A stretch of 64,000 nt of DNA, taken from Gilliamella apicola (GTDB lineage: Bacteria; Pseudomonadota; Gammaproteobacteria; Enterobacterales; Orbaceae). Every line of letters starts with the position of its first letter. Within the stretch, counting starts at the first letter, position 1. Location of the stretch: positions 930,001 through 994,000 of the forward strand of contig NZ_QGLP01000004.1 of NCBI RefSeq assembly GCF_003202915.1, read 5' to 3'. A program made the translations under genes and the position numbers. A model generated the notes under the pieces. The model saw only the letters and a list, made by a program, of their open reading frames with translations. It made no database searches and was not told where the DNA came from. Shown here in pieces: positions 28,280-37,283 of the stretch.

Positions 28280-29816
28280 ATGGATTATAATTTTAAACAC
28301 CCAACACCCAACCTGCCAAACTTATAATTTAAATTCGTTAAAGTTAAGTTTAGATGGTTTATTAATTCACTACCGTTTATTTTTCCAACAGATACGACAA
28401 AATTTTTCAAAATTTCTTGGTTTAGCCTTTTTATCTCGACAGATTATTTTCGCATTAACCGTAATTGTTTTACTGTTTATCTCTTTTTCTAATCATGCGT
28501 TAACCGCTAAAACGACCAATATTATTCAAGGTTCAGCGCCTTATTTAACTTTCGACGGTGGTCAAACCCGGGTGACTAATACCGAAGCGCTACTCGGAAT
28601 ATCTCTTTCTGATGGTAGAACATTCACTCCTGCAACCCCTAATTTAAGTGACAATCCTATCGTTTTACCTGTTGCAGGTCAGAGTTTTGCGGATATTGGT
28701 ATGTTAGTGCCAACGGACGTTGATTCTATTGATTTGCGTTTACTTATTGGCGCACCTTTTAATTATTGGGGTGATGATGATGGAGATGGACAAGGGGTTA
28801 ATGGTATTACTGCTACCGGTAGTTTAAGTTTATCCATTGTTGATAAAGATAATCAACCAGTTGCGCGCAACACAACGGTAGATGTATGTAAAGCTCCTTA
28901 TAAATTAACTTTATCTAATACTAAAGGTACATTAAAAACACGTTATGGTGTACCGAATGAAAGTCGTTTTAGTGAGAGTGAGGCAACTTACTATATTAAT
29001 CCTAAGGCAACAATGCTAGTGGTTTGTTTTGCAAAACCTAGCTTAGCTAACATTAGAGATCCTGGCCCGGCTAACATATGGGATATTTATGATGGGTTTC
29101 ATGTTCAGTCAGTTACGCCATCGTCTTATGGTTTAAACTTTCCGACTACGGGTGCTAATAATTTATATTTTGATTTAAATATAGCTGCTAATAATCAAGT
29201 CTTATATTGGGAGCCCGTTTCGCATGGTGGTATTACGGCGACGATGACATCTGCAACGAAAACTGGTGTTCGAGTCACTTTAACTGGCCCGGCTGTTACC
29301 GACGCTTCGCAATGGAATTCAGACAATCCCACTCGTATTGATAGGCCATCTTTACCACAGGTATTTGAGTTAGTTGGTCGTGATAGTCCTGGTGGTCAAG
29401 GTAATGTTATCGCTAAGTATGGTTTTGTGTTAAAGCAGTGGTTTGTCCATCGTGGTTCTAGTTACTACAATTACTCAAGTTCATCATCATGGTGTCCAAA
29501 AATTGGTGATTATCGGGTGCCTATGGTAAAGGATTTAACTAACGCGACTTGTCAAGGTAGTTTTTCCGGTTCTAACTGTCAAGGTGCTGTCGGTGCAACA
29601 CCATCATCATCTAATAATCGTTACCAGCGTCGCATTGGCGCTGGGTTTTTCGCGGAGTGGGGGAGCATGGATCGTTACACTGGAGCTAATTTCCACGACG
29701 GTAAGTATTGGACGAGTGATACAAAAGATAATGGTAATCACTTCACAGTTTACGGGGGCCTTGGGACTGTGTATGAGAGTTCGGTGGGCAGCGGGCTTTG
29801 CGTTTATCCTTATTAG
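28280..29816 (+). CDS. Putative secreted adhesin, array copy A (out of frame at 7-bp repeat)
   Basis: Reading frame for a roughly 500-residue protein homologous to copies B-E. The coding frame is open from 28266 to the stop at 29816, but the only suitable start, ATG 28280, is in another frame and stops after 15 codons. Two ACACCCA units (28297-28310) separate them; one or four units would restore the frame. The first in-frame GTG (28572) would discard the hydrophobic export signal, so I treat this as a phase-OFF gene. The body has GSAPYLTFDGGQTRVTNTEALLG and YWGDDDGDGQG, resembling the tip domain of invasin-like adhesins (DUF823-type, from memory). It ends in a DUF1566-like segment (SWCPKIGDYRVP). 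Confidence 0.7.
28297..28310 (+). repeat. Heptanucleotide repeat (ACACCCA)2 in copy A
   Basis: Two exact 7-bp units just after the start codon. Copy C has three units at the same place. Start-to-frame offset is 20+7n bases, so n=1 or 4 gives an open gene. Confidence 0.75.
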
Positions 29817-30482
29817 TTCTTAGCCTTGGGTTGTAGAGTTAGATATATAAAAAACGTTAGGAGGTTAAAGAATAATTGCCTTGGCAAGGCAATGTGCTGA
29901 CAACAGGGATAGATTAACATGACAAACAGGGATGTTTGGTAAAGTTGTAGTTTGTAATGAACAAATCACAGCCGATATGTTAAGAGCGAACGAAGACGGA
30001 AGTTAGTTACATCATAACCACTTGCATAGTCTCTGCGGGTATTGGTAAAGAGGGTTCGCGCAAACCTTCTTTATTCGGTCGTAAACGTTATAAAGAAATA
30101 GCCAAAACCGCTAAAAATAACAAACATCCGATACTAAATAAGCTAAAATGTGCGGAGCAGGTTTTTGAACTTAAAATACTCAATGATTAAAATGTTCTTA
30201 ATTGATAAAAATACCAGAACATAGCAAAATAACTCAAAATGGGGTTAAAATTTGAGGGGCAAATTTTTAATCTGTTGGTGTTTTTATCGTTAACAAGTTG
30301 GTTTTGAATTATAATTTTTCATTGAGCCTTACAAAAGTTAACAATTAAACAGTCAAAATAAGTTGCATCGTTTTTTTTCAATCACTATACTTTTATGCCA
30401 TATTTATATGAATGGATAATTTCATACCAAGTTAGTTTAAAATCGTCAATTAATCATTAATTTAATTGACAGGAATGTCAAT
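29817..30482. repeat. Gap repeat between copies A and B
   Basis: Contains the hairpin ATTGCCTTGGCAAGGCAAT (29875-29893), repeated after copies B and C and degenerate after D and E. From 30019 begins the roughly 465-base type II leader shared with copies D and E. Within it 30016-30190 is a start-less version of the 59-codon frame described at 36813. No complete gene is seen. Confidence 0.6.
30445..30482 (+). promoter_or_regulatory. Mutually exclusive leader hairpins of copy B
   Basis: GTCAATTAA (30445-30453) can pair with TTAATTGAC (30462-30470). Alternatively ATTGACA (30465-30471) pairs with TGTCAAT (30476-30482), abutting the ATG and placing AGGA in the loop. The two stems share bases and cannot coexist. 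Confidence 0.5.
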
Positions 30483-32021
30483 ATGTATTGTAGTCTCCCC
30501 CCTTCAATCTGCCAAACTTATAATTTAAATTCGTTAAAGTTAAGTTTAGATGGTTTATTAACTTACCACCATTTATTTTTTCAGCAATTTCGGCAAAATT
30601 TCTCAAATCTCCTTGGTTTAGCCTTTTTATCACGGCGGATAGTTTTCGTATTAACCGTGGTTGTTTTTCAGTTTATCTCTTTTTCTAATCATGCATTAAC
30701 CGTTAAGACGACCAATATTATTCAAGGTTCAGCGCCTTATTTAACTTTCGACGGTGGTCAAACCCGGGTGACTAATACCGAAGCACTACTCGGGATATCC
30801 CTTTCTGATGGTAGAACATTTACTCCTGCAACTAATAATTCCAACAAAAATACTATTGTTTTACCTGTTGTCGGTCAGAGTTTTGCGGATATTGGTATGT
30901 TAGTGCCAACGAATACAGATTCTATTGCACTAACTTCACTTATTGGTCCACCCTATAATTATTGGGGTGATGATGATGGTGATGGTCAAGGGGTTGATGG
31001 TATTACTGCTACCGGTAGTTTAAACTTATCCATTGTTGATAGAAATAATCAGCCCGTATCACGCAATACCGTGCTAACAATTTGTGATGCCCCTTATAAA
31101 TTAACCTTATCTAATACTGAAGGTACATTAAAAACACGTTATGGTGTACCTAATGAAAGTCATTTTAGTGCAAGTAATGTCACTTATTATATTAATCCTA
31201 AGGCAACGCCAGTGATTTGTTTTGCTAAACCTATCACTAATATGGGTACAGATGATTATGCTGGTCCTGCTAACATATGGGACCCTGATAAGGGTTTTCT
31301 TACTCAGTCAGTTACACCATCGTCTTATGGTTTAAACTTTCCGACTACAGGTGCGAATAAATTATATTTTTATTTAGATATAGGTGGTATTAATCAGGTC
31401 TTATATTGGGAGCCCGTTTCGCATGGTGGTATTACGGCCACTATGACCAGATCAACAAGTACAAGTGTTCGTGTCACCCTAACTGGCCCTGCCGTTGGAT
31501 CCCTTTCGCAACAGAATACAAATAATCCAGATCGTATCGATAAGATATCTTTGCCACAGGTATTTGAGTTAGTTGGTCGTGATAGTTCTGGTGGCCGAGG
31601 TAATGTCATCGTCAAGTATGGTTTTGTGTTACAGAAGTGGTTTGTCACCCGCGGTAATAATAATTACATCAGTTATTCAAGTGCATTATCGTGGTGTAAA
31701 AAGATTGGTGATTATCGGGTGCCTATGGTAAAGGAATTGACTAACGCCACTTGTCAAGGAAATGGGGCTGGTTCTAAATGTGAAGGCTCTGTCGGTGCAA
31801 CACCATCGTCATCTAATAATCATTACCAACGTCGAATTGGCGCCGGATTCTTCACGGAGTGGGGGAGCATGCGGAGCTACGGTAATGCATCTTTCCCCAA
31901 CTCGAATAATTGGGCGGCTGATGAAAAAGATGATACCCACTTCCAGGTTTTCGCGAAAAATGGTGAAGTGGTTACCTACTCAAGTGGTAACCCCGGGTAC
32001 GGGCTTTGCGTCTATCCTTAG
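30483..32021 (+). CDS. Putative secreted adhesin, array copy B
   Basis: 512 residues, in frame. A long N-terminus of about 70 residues precedes and includes a hydrophobic stretch (IVFVLTVVVFQFISFSNHA), best read as an extended Sec signal peptide. Then come QGSAPYLTFDGGQTRVTNTE, YWGDDDGDGQGVDGITATGSL, GLNFPTTGANKLYF, VFELVGRDSSGG and the C-terminal DUF1566-like WCKKIGDYRVPMVKELTNATC, ending GLCVYP. The central part recalls the DUF823/InvasinE-type adhesion domain at the tip of inverse autotransporters, but no beta-barrel or Ig repeats are present. How it is anchored is unknown. The leader hairpins may control translation. Confidence 0.75.
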   Translation: MYCSLPPSICQTYNLNSLKLSLDGLLTYHHLFFQQFRQNFSNLLGLAFLSRRIVFVLTVVVFQFISFSNHALTVKTTNIIQGSAPYLTFDGGQTRVTNTEALLGISLSDGRTFTPATNNSNKNTIVLPVVGQSFADIGMLVPTNTDSIALTSLIGPPYNYWGDDDGDGQGVDGITATGSLNLSIVDRNNQPVSRNTVLTICDAPYKLTLSNTEGTLKTRYGVPNESHFSASNVTYYINPKATPVICFAKPITNMGTDDYAGPANIWDPDKGFLTQSVTPSSYGLNFPTTGANKLYFYLDIGGINQVLYWEPVSHGGITATMTRSTSTSVRVTLTGPAVGSLSQQNTNNPDRIDKISLPQVFELVGRDSSGGRGNVIVKYGFVLQKWFVTRGNNNYISYSSALSWCKKIGDYRVPMVKELTNATCQGNGAGSKCEGSVGATPSSSNNHYQRRIGAGFFTEWGSMRSYGNASFPNSNNWAADEKDDTHFQVFAKNGEVVTYSSGNPGYGLCVYP

Positions 32022-32555
32022 TACTTATTTATTAGTTCTTAGTCCTTGGGTTGTAAATTAAGTATATGAAAAAAAACGTTAGGACATTAAAGAATAATTG
32101 CCTTGGCAAGGCAATGGCGCTGTTAGTGTCGAGGGTATAAAGCGATTTTGGAGTTTATTGAGATTGAAAAATTATAAACAGCCTATAAGAAGTTGAAGAA
32201 CACAATTTTTTTATAGTTTAAATTCGGTTTAAAATCCCCAACTAGCCTGACAAACGTGTAAAAAAGATATATTTTACTTTAAAACAAAATTTTTTTACTG
32301 TTAATACGATTAAGTTTGTAAGAAGAGGTTAAGCACTTATTCATTAGTTAGACTAAGCTTTAAACAATGCAATTTTAACGACTTTAGTGCTGCTCTTTAC
32401 AAAAGTTAACAATTAGGTAATTAAAACAGGTTGCGAGGATTTTTTTCAATCTTTATACTATTTTCCCTTAAAAGGAAGCGAACAGCTATAGTTTTAGCCG
32501 TTCATAGTTATTAAATGTAAATTAAACATAAAGTTAGTTGACAGGAACGTCGAAA
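32022..32555. repeat. Gap repeat between copies B and C (type I leader)
   Basis: Post-gene hairpin at 32097-32115, a roughly 125-base block (32150-32275) repeated at 34352-34478, then the 280-base type I leader (32276-32555) matching 28000-28279. No gene is seen. Confidence 0.6.
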
Positions 32556-34099
32556 ATGGATTATAATTTTAAACACCCAACACCCAACACCCAACCTGCC
32601 AAACTTATAATTTAAATTCGTTAAAGTTAAGTTTAGATGGTTTATTAATTCACTACCGTTTATTTTTCCAGCAGATACGACAAAATTTTTCAAAATTTCT
32701 TGGTTTAGCCTTTTTATCTCGACAGATTGTTTTCGCATTAACCGTAATTGTTTTACTGTTTATCTCTTTTTCTAATCATGCGTTAACCGCTAAAACGACC
32801 AATATTATTCAAGGTTCAGCGCCTTATTTAACTTTCGACGGTGGTCAAACCCGGGTGACTAATACCGAAGCGCTACTCGGGATATCCCTTTCTGATGGTA
32901 GAACATTCACTCCTGCAACCCCTAATTTAAGTGACAATCCTATCGTTTTACCTGTTGCAGGTCAGAGTTTTGCGGATATTGGTATGTTAGTGCCAACGGA
33001 CGTTGATTCTATTGATTTGCGTTTACTTATTGGCGCACCTTTTAACTATTGGGGTGATGATGATGGTGATGGACAAGGGGTTAATGGTATTACTGCTACC
33101 GGTAGTTTAAGTTTATCCATTGTTGATAAAGATAATCAACCAGTTGCGCGCAACACAACGGTAGATGCATGTAAAGCTCCTTATAAATTAACTTTATCTA
33201 ATACTAAAGGTACATTAAAAACACGTTATGGTGTACCGAATGAAAGTCGTTTTAGTGAGAGTGAGGTAACTTACTATATTAATCCTAAGACAACAATGCT
33301 AGTGGTTTGTTTTGCAAAACCTAGCTTAGCTAACATTAGAGATCCTGGCCCAGCTAACATATGGGATATTTATGATGGGTTTCGTGTTCAGTCAGTTACG
33401 CCATCGTCTTATGGTTTAAACTTTCCGACTACGGGTGCTAATAATTTATATTTTGATTTAACTATAGCTGCTAATGATCAAGTCTTATATTGGGAGCCCG
33501 TTTCGCATGGTGGTATTACGGCGACGATGACATCTGCAACGAAAACTAGTGTTCGAGTCACTTTAACTGGCCCTGCTGTTACCGACGCTTCGCAATGGAA
33601 TTCAGACAATCCCACTCGTATTGATAGGCCATCTTTACCACAGGTATTTGAGTTAGTTGGTCGTGATAGTCCTGGTGGTCAAGGTAATGTTATCGCTAAG
33701 TATGGTTTTGTGTTAAAGCAGTGGTTTGTCCATCGTGGTTCTAGTTACTACAATTACTCAAGTTCATCATCGTGGTGTACAAAAATTGGTGATTATCGGG
33801 TGCCTATGGTAAAGGATTTAACTAACGCGACTTGTCAAGGTACTTTTTCCGGTTCTCACTGTCAAGGTGCTGTCGGTGCTACACCATCGTCATCTAATAA
33901 TCGTTACCAGCGTCGCATTGGTTCAGGTTTCTTCGCGGAGTGGGGGAACATGGAACGTTACACTGGAGCTAACTTCCACACCGGTAGGTATTGGACGAGT
34001 GATACAAAAGATAATGGTAATCACTTCATAGTTTACGGGGACAATGGGCCTGTGTATGACAGTTCGGTGGGCAGCGGGCTTTGCGTCTATCCTTATTAG
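32556..34099 (+). CDS. Putative secreted adhesin, array copy C (out of frame at 7-bp repeat)
   Basis: Nearly identical to copy A through most of its length, with differences concentrated in the last 100 residues. ATG 32556 runs into a stop after 19 codons because three ACACCCA units (32573-32593) separate it from the coding frame, which is open through to 34099. Four units or one would join them. The first in-frame start otherwise is GTG 32855, which lacks any export signal. Copy A has two units, so the tract length has changed since duplication. Domains are as in copy A; the C-terminus has SWCTKIGDYRVPMVKDLTNA and ends SGLCVYPY. Confidence 0.7.
32573..32593 (+). repeat. Heptanucleotide repeat (ACACCCA)3 in copy C
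   Basis: Three exact 7-bp units directly after the start codon, one more than in copy A. Confidence 0.78.
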
Positions 34100-35027
34100 T
34101 TTTTAGCCTAGGGTTGTAGAGTTAGATATATGAAAAAACGTTAGGAGGTTAAAGAATAATTGCCTTGGCAAGGCAATGGCGCTGTTAGCGTCGAGGATAT
34201 AAAGCGATTTTGGAGCTTAAATGAACTTTTACCCTAATTGGTCAGGTTTATTTTTGAGGAATGTATTTTTTTCAGTAAAAATAGGTGAGAAGTGCTTTTG
34301 GGGGAATGTAAATACATTAATGTTAATCATATATTCTATATATTCAATTATTTGGAGTTTATTGAGATTGAAAAATTATAAACAGTCTATAAGAAGTTGA
34401 AGAACACAATTTTTTATAGTTTAAATTCGGTTTAAAATCCCCAACTAGTCTGACAAACGTGTAAAAAAGATATATTTTACTTTAAAACAAAATTTTTTTA
34501 CCGTTAATACGATTAAGTTTGTAAGAAGAAGTTAAGCACTTATTCATCAGTTAGACTATGCACTTGCATAGTCGCTGCGGGTATTGGTAAAGAGGGTTCG
34601 CGCAAACCTTCTTTATTCGGTCGTAAACGTTATATAGAAATAGCCACAAAACCCGCTAAAAATAACAAACATTTGAAATTAAATAAACTAAAATACGAGG
34701 AGCGGTTTTTTGAACTTAAAATTCTCAATGATTAAAATGTTCTTAATTGATAAAAATACCAAAAAAAGTAAAAACAACTCAAAATAGGGCTAAAAATTGA
34801 GGGGGCAAATTTTTAATTTGTTGGTGTTTTTATCGTTAAGACATTGGTTTTGAATTATAATTTTTCATTGAACTTTACAAAAGTTAACAATTAAACAGTC
34901 AAAATAAGTTGCATCGTTTTTTTCAATCACTATACTTTTATAACATATTTATATGAATGGATAATTTCATACCAAGTTAGTTTAAAATCGTCAATTAATC
35001 AATAAGTTAATTGACAGGAATGTCAAT
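34100..35027. repeat. Chimeric gap repeat between copies C and D
   Basis: Post-gene hairpin 34159-34177; a short unique part to about 34351; a copy of the B-C gap block (34352-34478); a truncated type I leader (34479-34559); then an abrupt switch into the type II leader at about 34560. The junction marks a recombination between leader types. 34569-34736 carries a start-less form of the 59-codon frame. Confidence 0.6.
34990..35027 (+). promoter_or_regulatory. Mutually exclusive leader hairpins of copy D
   Basis: Same arrangement as copy B: GTCAATTAA (34990-34998) with TTAATTGAC (35007-35015), or ATTGACA (35010-35016) with TGTCAAT (35021-35027) abutting the ATG. The loop of the first stem differs from copy B while all arms are unchanged. 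Confidence 0.5.
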
Positions 35028-36545
35028 ATGTATTGTAGTCACCCCCCTTCAATCTGCCAAACTTATAATTTAAATTCGTTAAAGTTAAGCTTAGATAGTT
35101 TATTAACTTACTACCATTTATTTTTTCAGCAAACACGACAAAATTTTTCAAAATTTGTTGGTTTAGTTTTTTTATCTCAGCAGATTGTTTTCGCGTTAAC
35201 CGTGGTTGTTTTACTTTCTATTTCTTTTTCTAATCATGCATTAACCGTTAAGACGACCAATATTATTCATGGTTCAGCGCCTTATTTAACTTTCGACGGT
35301 GGTCAAACCCGGGTGACTAATACCGAAGCGCTACTCGGGATATCCCTTTCTGATGGTAGAACATTCACTCCCGCAACCCCTAATTCAAATGACAATCCTA
35401 TTGAGTTACCTGTTGCCGGTCAGAGTTTTCTGGATATTGGTATGTTAGTGCCAACGAATACAGATTCTATTGCATTAAGTTCACTTATTGGCCCCCCTTA
35501 TAATTATTGGGGTGATGATGATGGCGATGGTCAAGAGGTTGATGGTATTACTGCTACGGGTAGTTTAAGTATATCCATTGTTGATAAAAATAATCAGGCT
35601 GTATCACGCAATACCGTGTTAACAATTTGTAATGCGCCTTATAAATTAACCTTATCTAATACTGAAGGTACATTAAAAACACGTTATGGTGTACCAAATG
35701 AAAGTCCTTTTAGTGCAAGTAATGTCACTTATTATATTAATCCTAAGGCAACGCCAGTAATTTGTTATGCAAAACCTTCCATCAGATACGGTACAGATGA
35801 TTATGCTGGCCCTGCTAACATATGGGACCCTAATAAGGGTTTTCGTACTCAGTCATTTGTTTCATCAAATTATGGTTTAAACTTTCCGACTACAGGTGCT
35901 AATAATTTATATTTTGATTTAGATATAGGTGGGAATAATCAGGTCTTATATTGGGAGACCGTTTCGCATGGTGGTATTACGGCGACGATGACATCTCCAA
36001 CCAAAACTAGTGTTCGAGTCACTTTAACTGGCCCGGCTGTTACCGACGATTCGCAATGGAATTCAGATAATCCAACTCGTATCGATAGGCTATCGTTGCC
36101 ACAGGTATTTGAGTTAGTTGGTCGTGATAGTCCTGATGGCCGAGGTAATGTCATCGTCAAGTATGGTTTTGTATTAAAGCAGTGGTTCGTCAACCGTGGT
36201 ACTAGTTATTATACTAATTCTAGTACAACTTCGTGGTGTACAAAAATTGGTGATTATCGGCTGCCTGAGATAAAGGATTTAACTAACGCGATTTGTCGAT
36301 ATGGAAGCAACACTTGTAAAGGTGCTACACCATCGTCATCTAGTGATCGTTACCAGCGTCGCATTGGGGCTGGGTTCTTCACGGAGTGGGGGCTCATGAG
36401 AAGTTACACAGGTGCTAACTTCAATAGCTATAGTTATTGGACGAGTGAGGTATCACATAGAGATTACAATTTCGTCGTTTACGGGTCAGATGGTTATGTG
36501 GCACGCAATAATTCGACTGAAAGCGGGCTTTGTACCTATCCTTAG
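35028..36545 (+). CDS. Putative secreted adhesin, array copy D
   Basis: 505 residues, in frame from ATG 35028. It shares the extended signal region with B and E (LVFLSQQIVFALTVVVLLSI, then SNHALTVKTTN), the conserved GSAPYLTFDGG domain, and a shortened C-terminal module: SWCTKIGDYRLPEIKDLTNA, ICRYGSNTCKGATPSSSS, and an end that reads SGLCTYP. A C6 tract follows the ATG by 14 bases. Several local patches differ from copy E (for example RTQSFVSSNYG instead of LPQSVTPSSYG), suggesting gene conversion among copies. Confidence 0.75.
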   Translation: MYCSHPPSICQTYNLNSLKLSLDSLLTYYHLFFQQTRQNFSKFVGLVFLSQQIVFALTVVVLLSISFSNHALTVKTTNIIHGSAPYLTFDGGQTRVTNTEALLGISLSDGRTFTPATPNSNDNPIELPVAGQSFLDIGMLVPTNTDSIALSSLIGPPYNYWGDDDGDGQEVDGITATGSLSISIVDKNNQAVSRNTVLTICNAPYKLTLSNTEGTLKTRYGVPNESPFSASNVTYYINPKATPVICYAKPSIRYGTDDYAGPANIWDPNKGFRTQSFVSSNYGLNFPTTGANNLYFDLDIGGNNQVLYWETVSHGGITATMTSPTKTSVRVTLTGPAVTDDSQWNSDNPTRIDRLSLPQVFELVGRDSPDGRGNVIVKYGFVLKQWFVNRGTSYYTNSSTTSWCTKIGDYRLPEIKDLTNAICRYGSNTCKGATPSSSSDRYQRRIGAGFFTEWGLMRSYTGANFNSYSYWTSEVSHRDYNFVVYGSDGYVARNNSTESGLCTYP

Positions 36546-36812
36546 GACTTAGTTCTTAGCCCTGGGGTTGTAGAGTTAGGTATATGAAAAAAGCGTTAGG
36601 ACGTTAAAGAATAATTGCCTAGCTAAGGAAGCAGGCTGACAAAGTGTGCGATAAAAGCGATTTTGTGGCGCGACATTAGCAAAGTACTGACAATCGAGAG
36701 AGATTAGTATGGTAAACAGGCAAAAACAGGGAAATTCGACAAGGCTGTAGTTTGTCAGAAACAAATTAAACCGGTGCGTTAAGAGCGAACGAAGACGGAA
36801 GGTAGTTACATC

Positions 36813-36992
36813 GTGACCACTTGCATAGTCGCTGCGGGTATTGGTAAAGAGGGTTCGCGCAAACCTTCTTTATTCGGCCGTAAACGTTATATAGAAATAG
36901 CCACAAAACCCGCTAAAAATAACAAATATTTGAAATTAAATAAACTAAAATACGAGGAGCGGTTTTTTGAACTTAAAATGCTCAATGATTAA
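36813..36992 (+). CDS. Possible small basic protein, 59 residues
   Basis: A GTG start with GGAAGG 8-11 bases upstream opens a 59-codon frame (TTCIVAAGIGKEGSRKPSLF near the start, ending FFELKMLND) rich in lysine and arginine. Homologous frames stay open in the gaps before copies B and D (30016-30190, 34569-34736), including a 3-base indel that keeps frame, but those copies lack a start. It could be a small protein, or the tail of a lost gene carried along by the duplications. I do not recognise it. Confidence 0.3.
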   Translation: MTTCIVAAGIGKEGSRKPSLFGRKRYIEIATKPAKNNKYLKLNKLKYEERFFELKMLND

Positions 36993-37244
36993 AATGTTCT
37001 TAATTGATAAAAATACCAAAAAAAGTAAAAACAACTCAAAATAGGGCTAAAAATTAGGGACCAAATTTTTAATTTGTAGGTGTTTTTATCGTTAACACTT
37101 TGGTTTTGAATTATAATTTTTCATTGAACTTTACAAAAGTTAACAATTAAACAGTCAAAATAAGTTGCATCGTTTTTTTCAATCACTATACTTTTATAAC
37201 ATATTTATATGAATGGATAATTTCATACCAAGTTAGTTTAAAAT

Positions 37245-37283
37245 TGTCAATTAATCATTAAGTTAATTGACAGGAATGTCAAT
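37245..37283 (+). promoter_or_regulatory. Mutually exclusive leader hairpins of copy E
   Basis: TGTCAATTAA (37245-37254) with TTAATTGACA (37263-37272), or ATTGACA with TGTCAAT (37277-37283) directly before the ATG. The first stem is one pair longer than in B and D. Confidence 0.5.

Larger units (their letters stand above)
36546..37283. repeat. Gap repeat between copies D and E
   Basis: Degenerate post-gene hairpin, a block related to the A-B gap, then the type II leader from 36818. It holds the only copy of the 59-codon frame with a start codon (36813-36992). Confidence 0.6.

Noticed and set aside
28572-29816. GTG 28572 as the true start of adhesin copy A (and GTG 32855 for copy C)
   Set aside because: It would remove the hydrophobic export signal, lacks a ribosome site, and the frame upstream is open and homologous to the intact copies.
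30488-30510. C6 tract after the ATG of copies B, D and E as a phase-variation tract
   Set aside because: Six C residues in all three copies with no length difference; too short and invariant to claim a switch.
36576-36764. Minus-strand 62-codon frame in the D-E gap
   Set aside because: Not preserved in the homologous A-B gap and no ribosome site seen.
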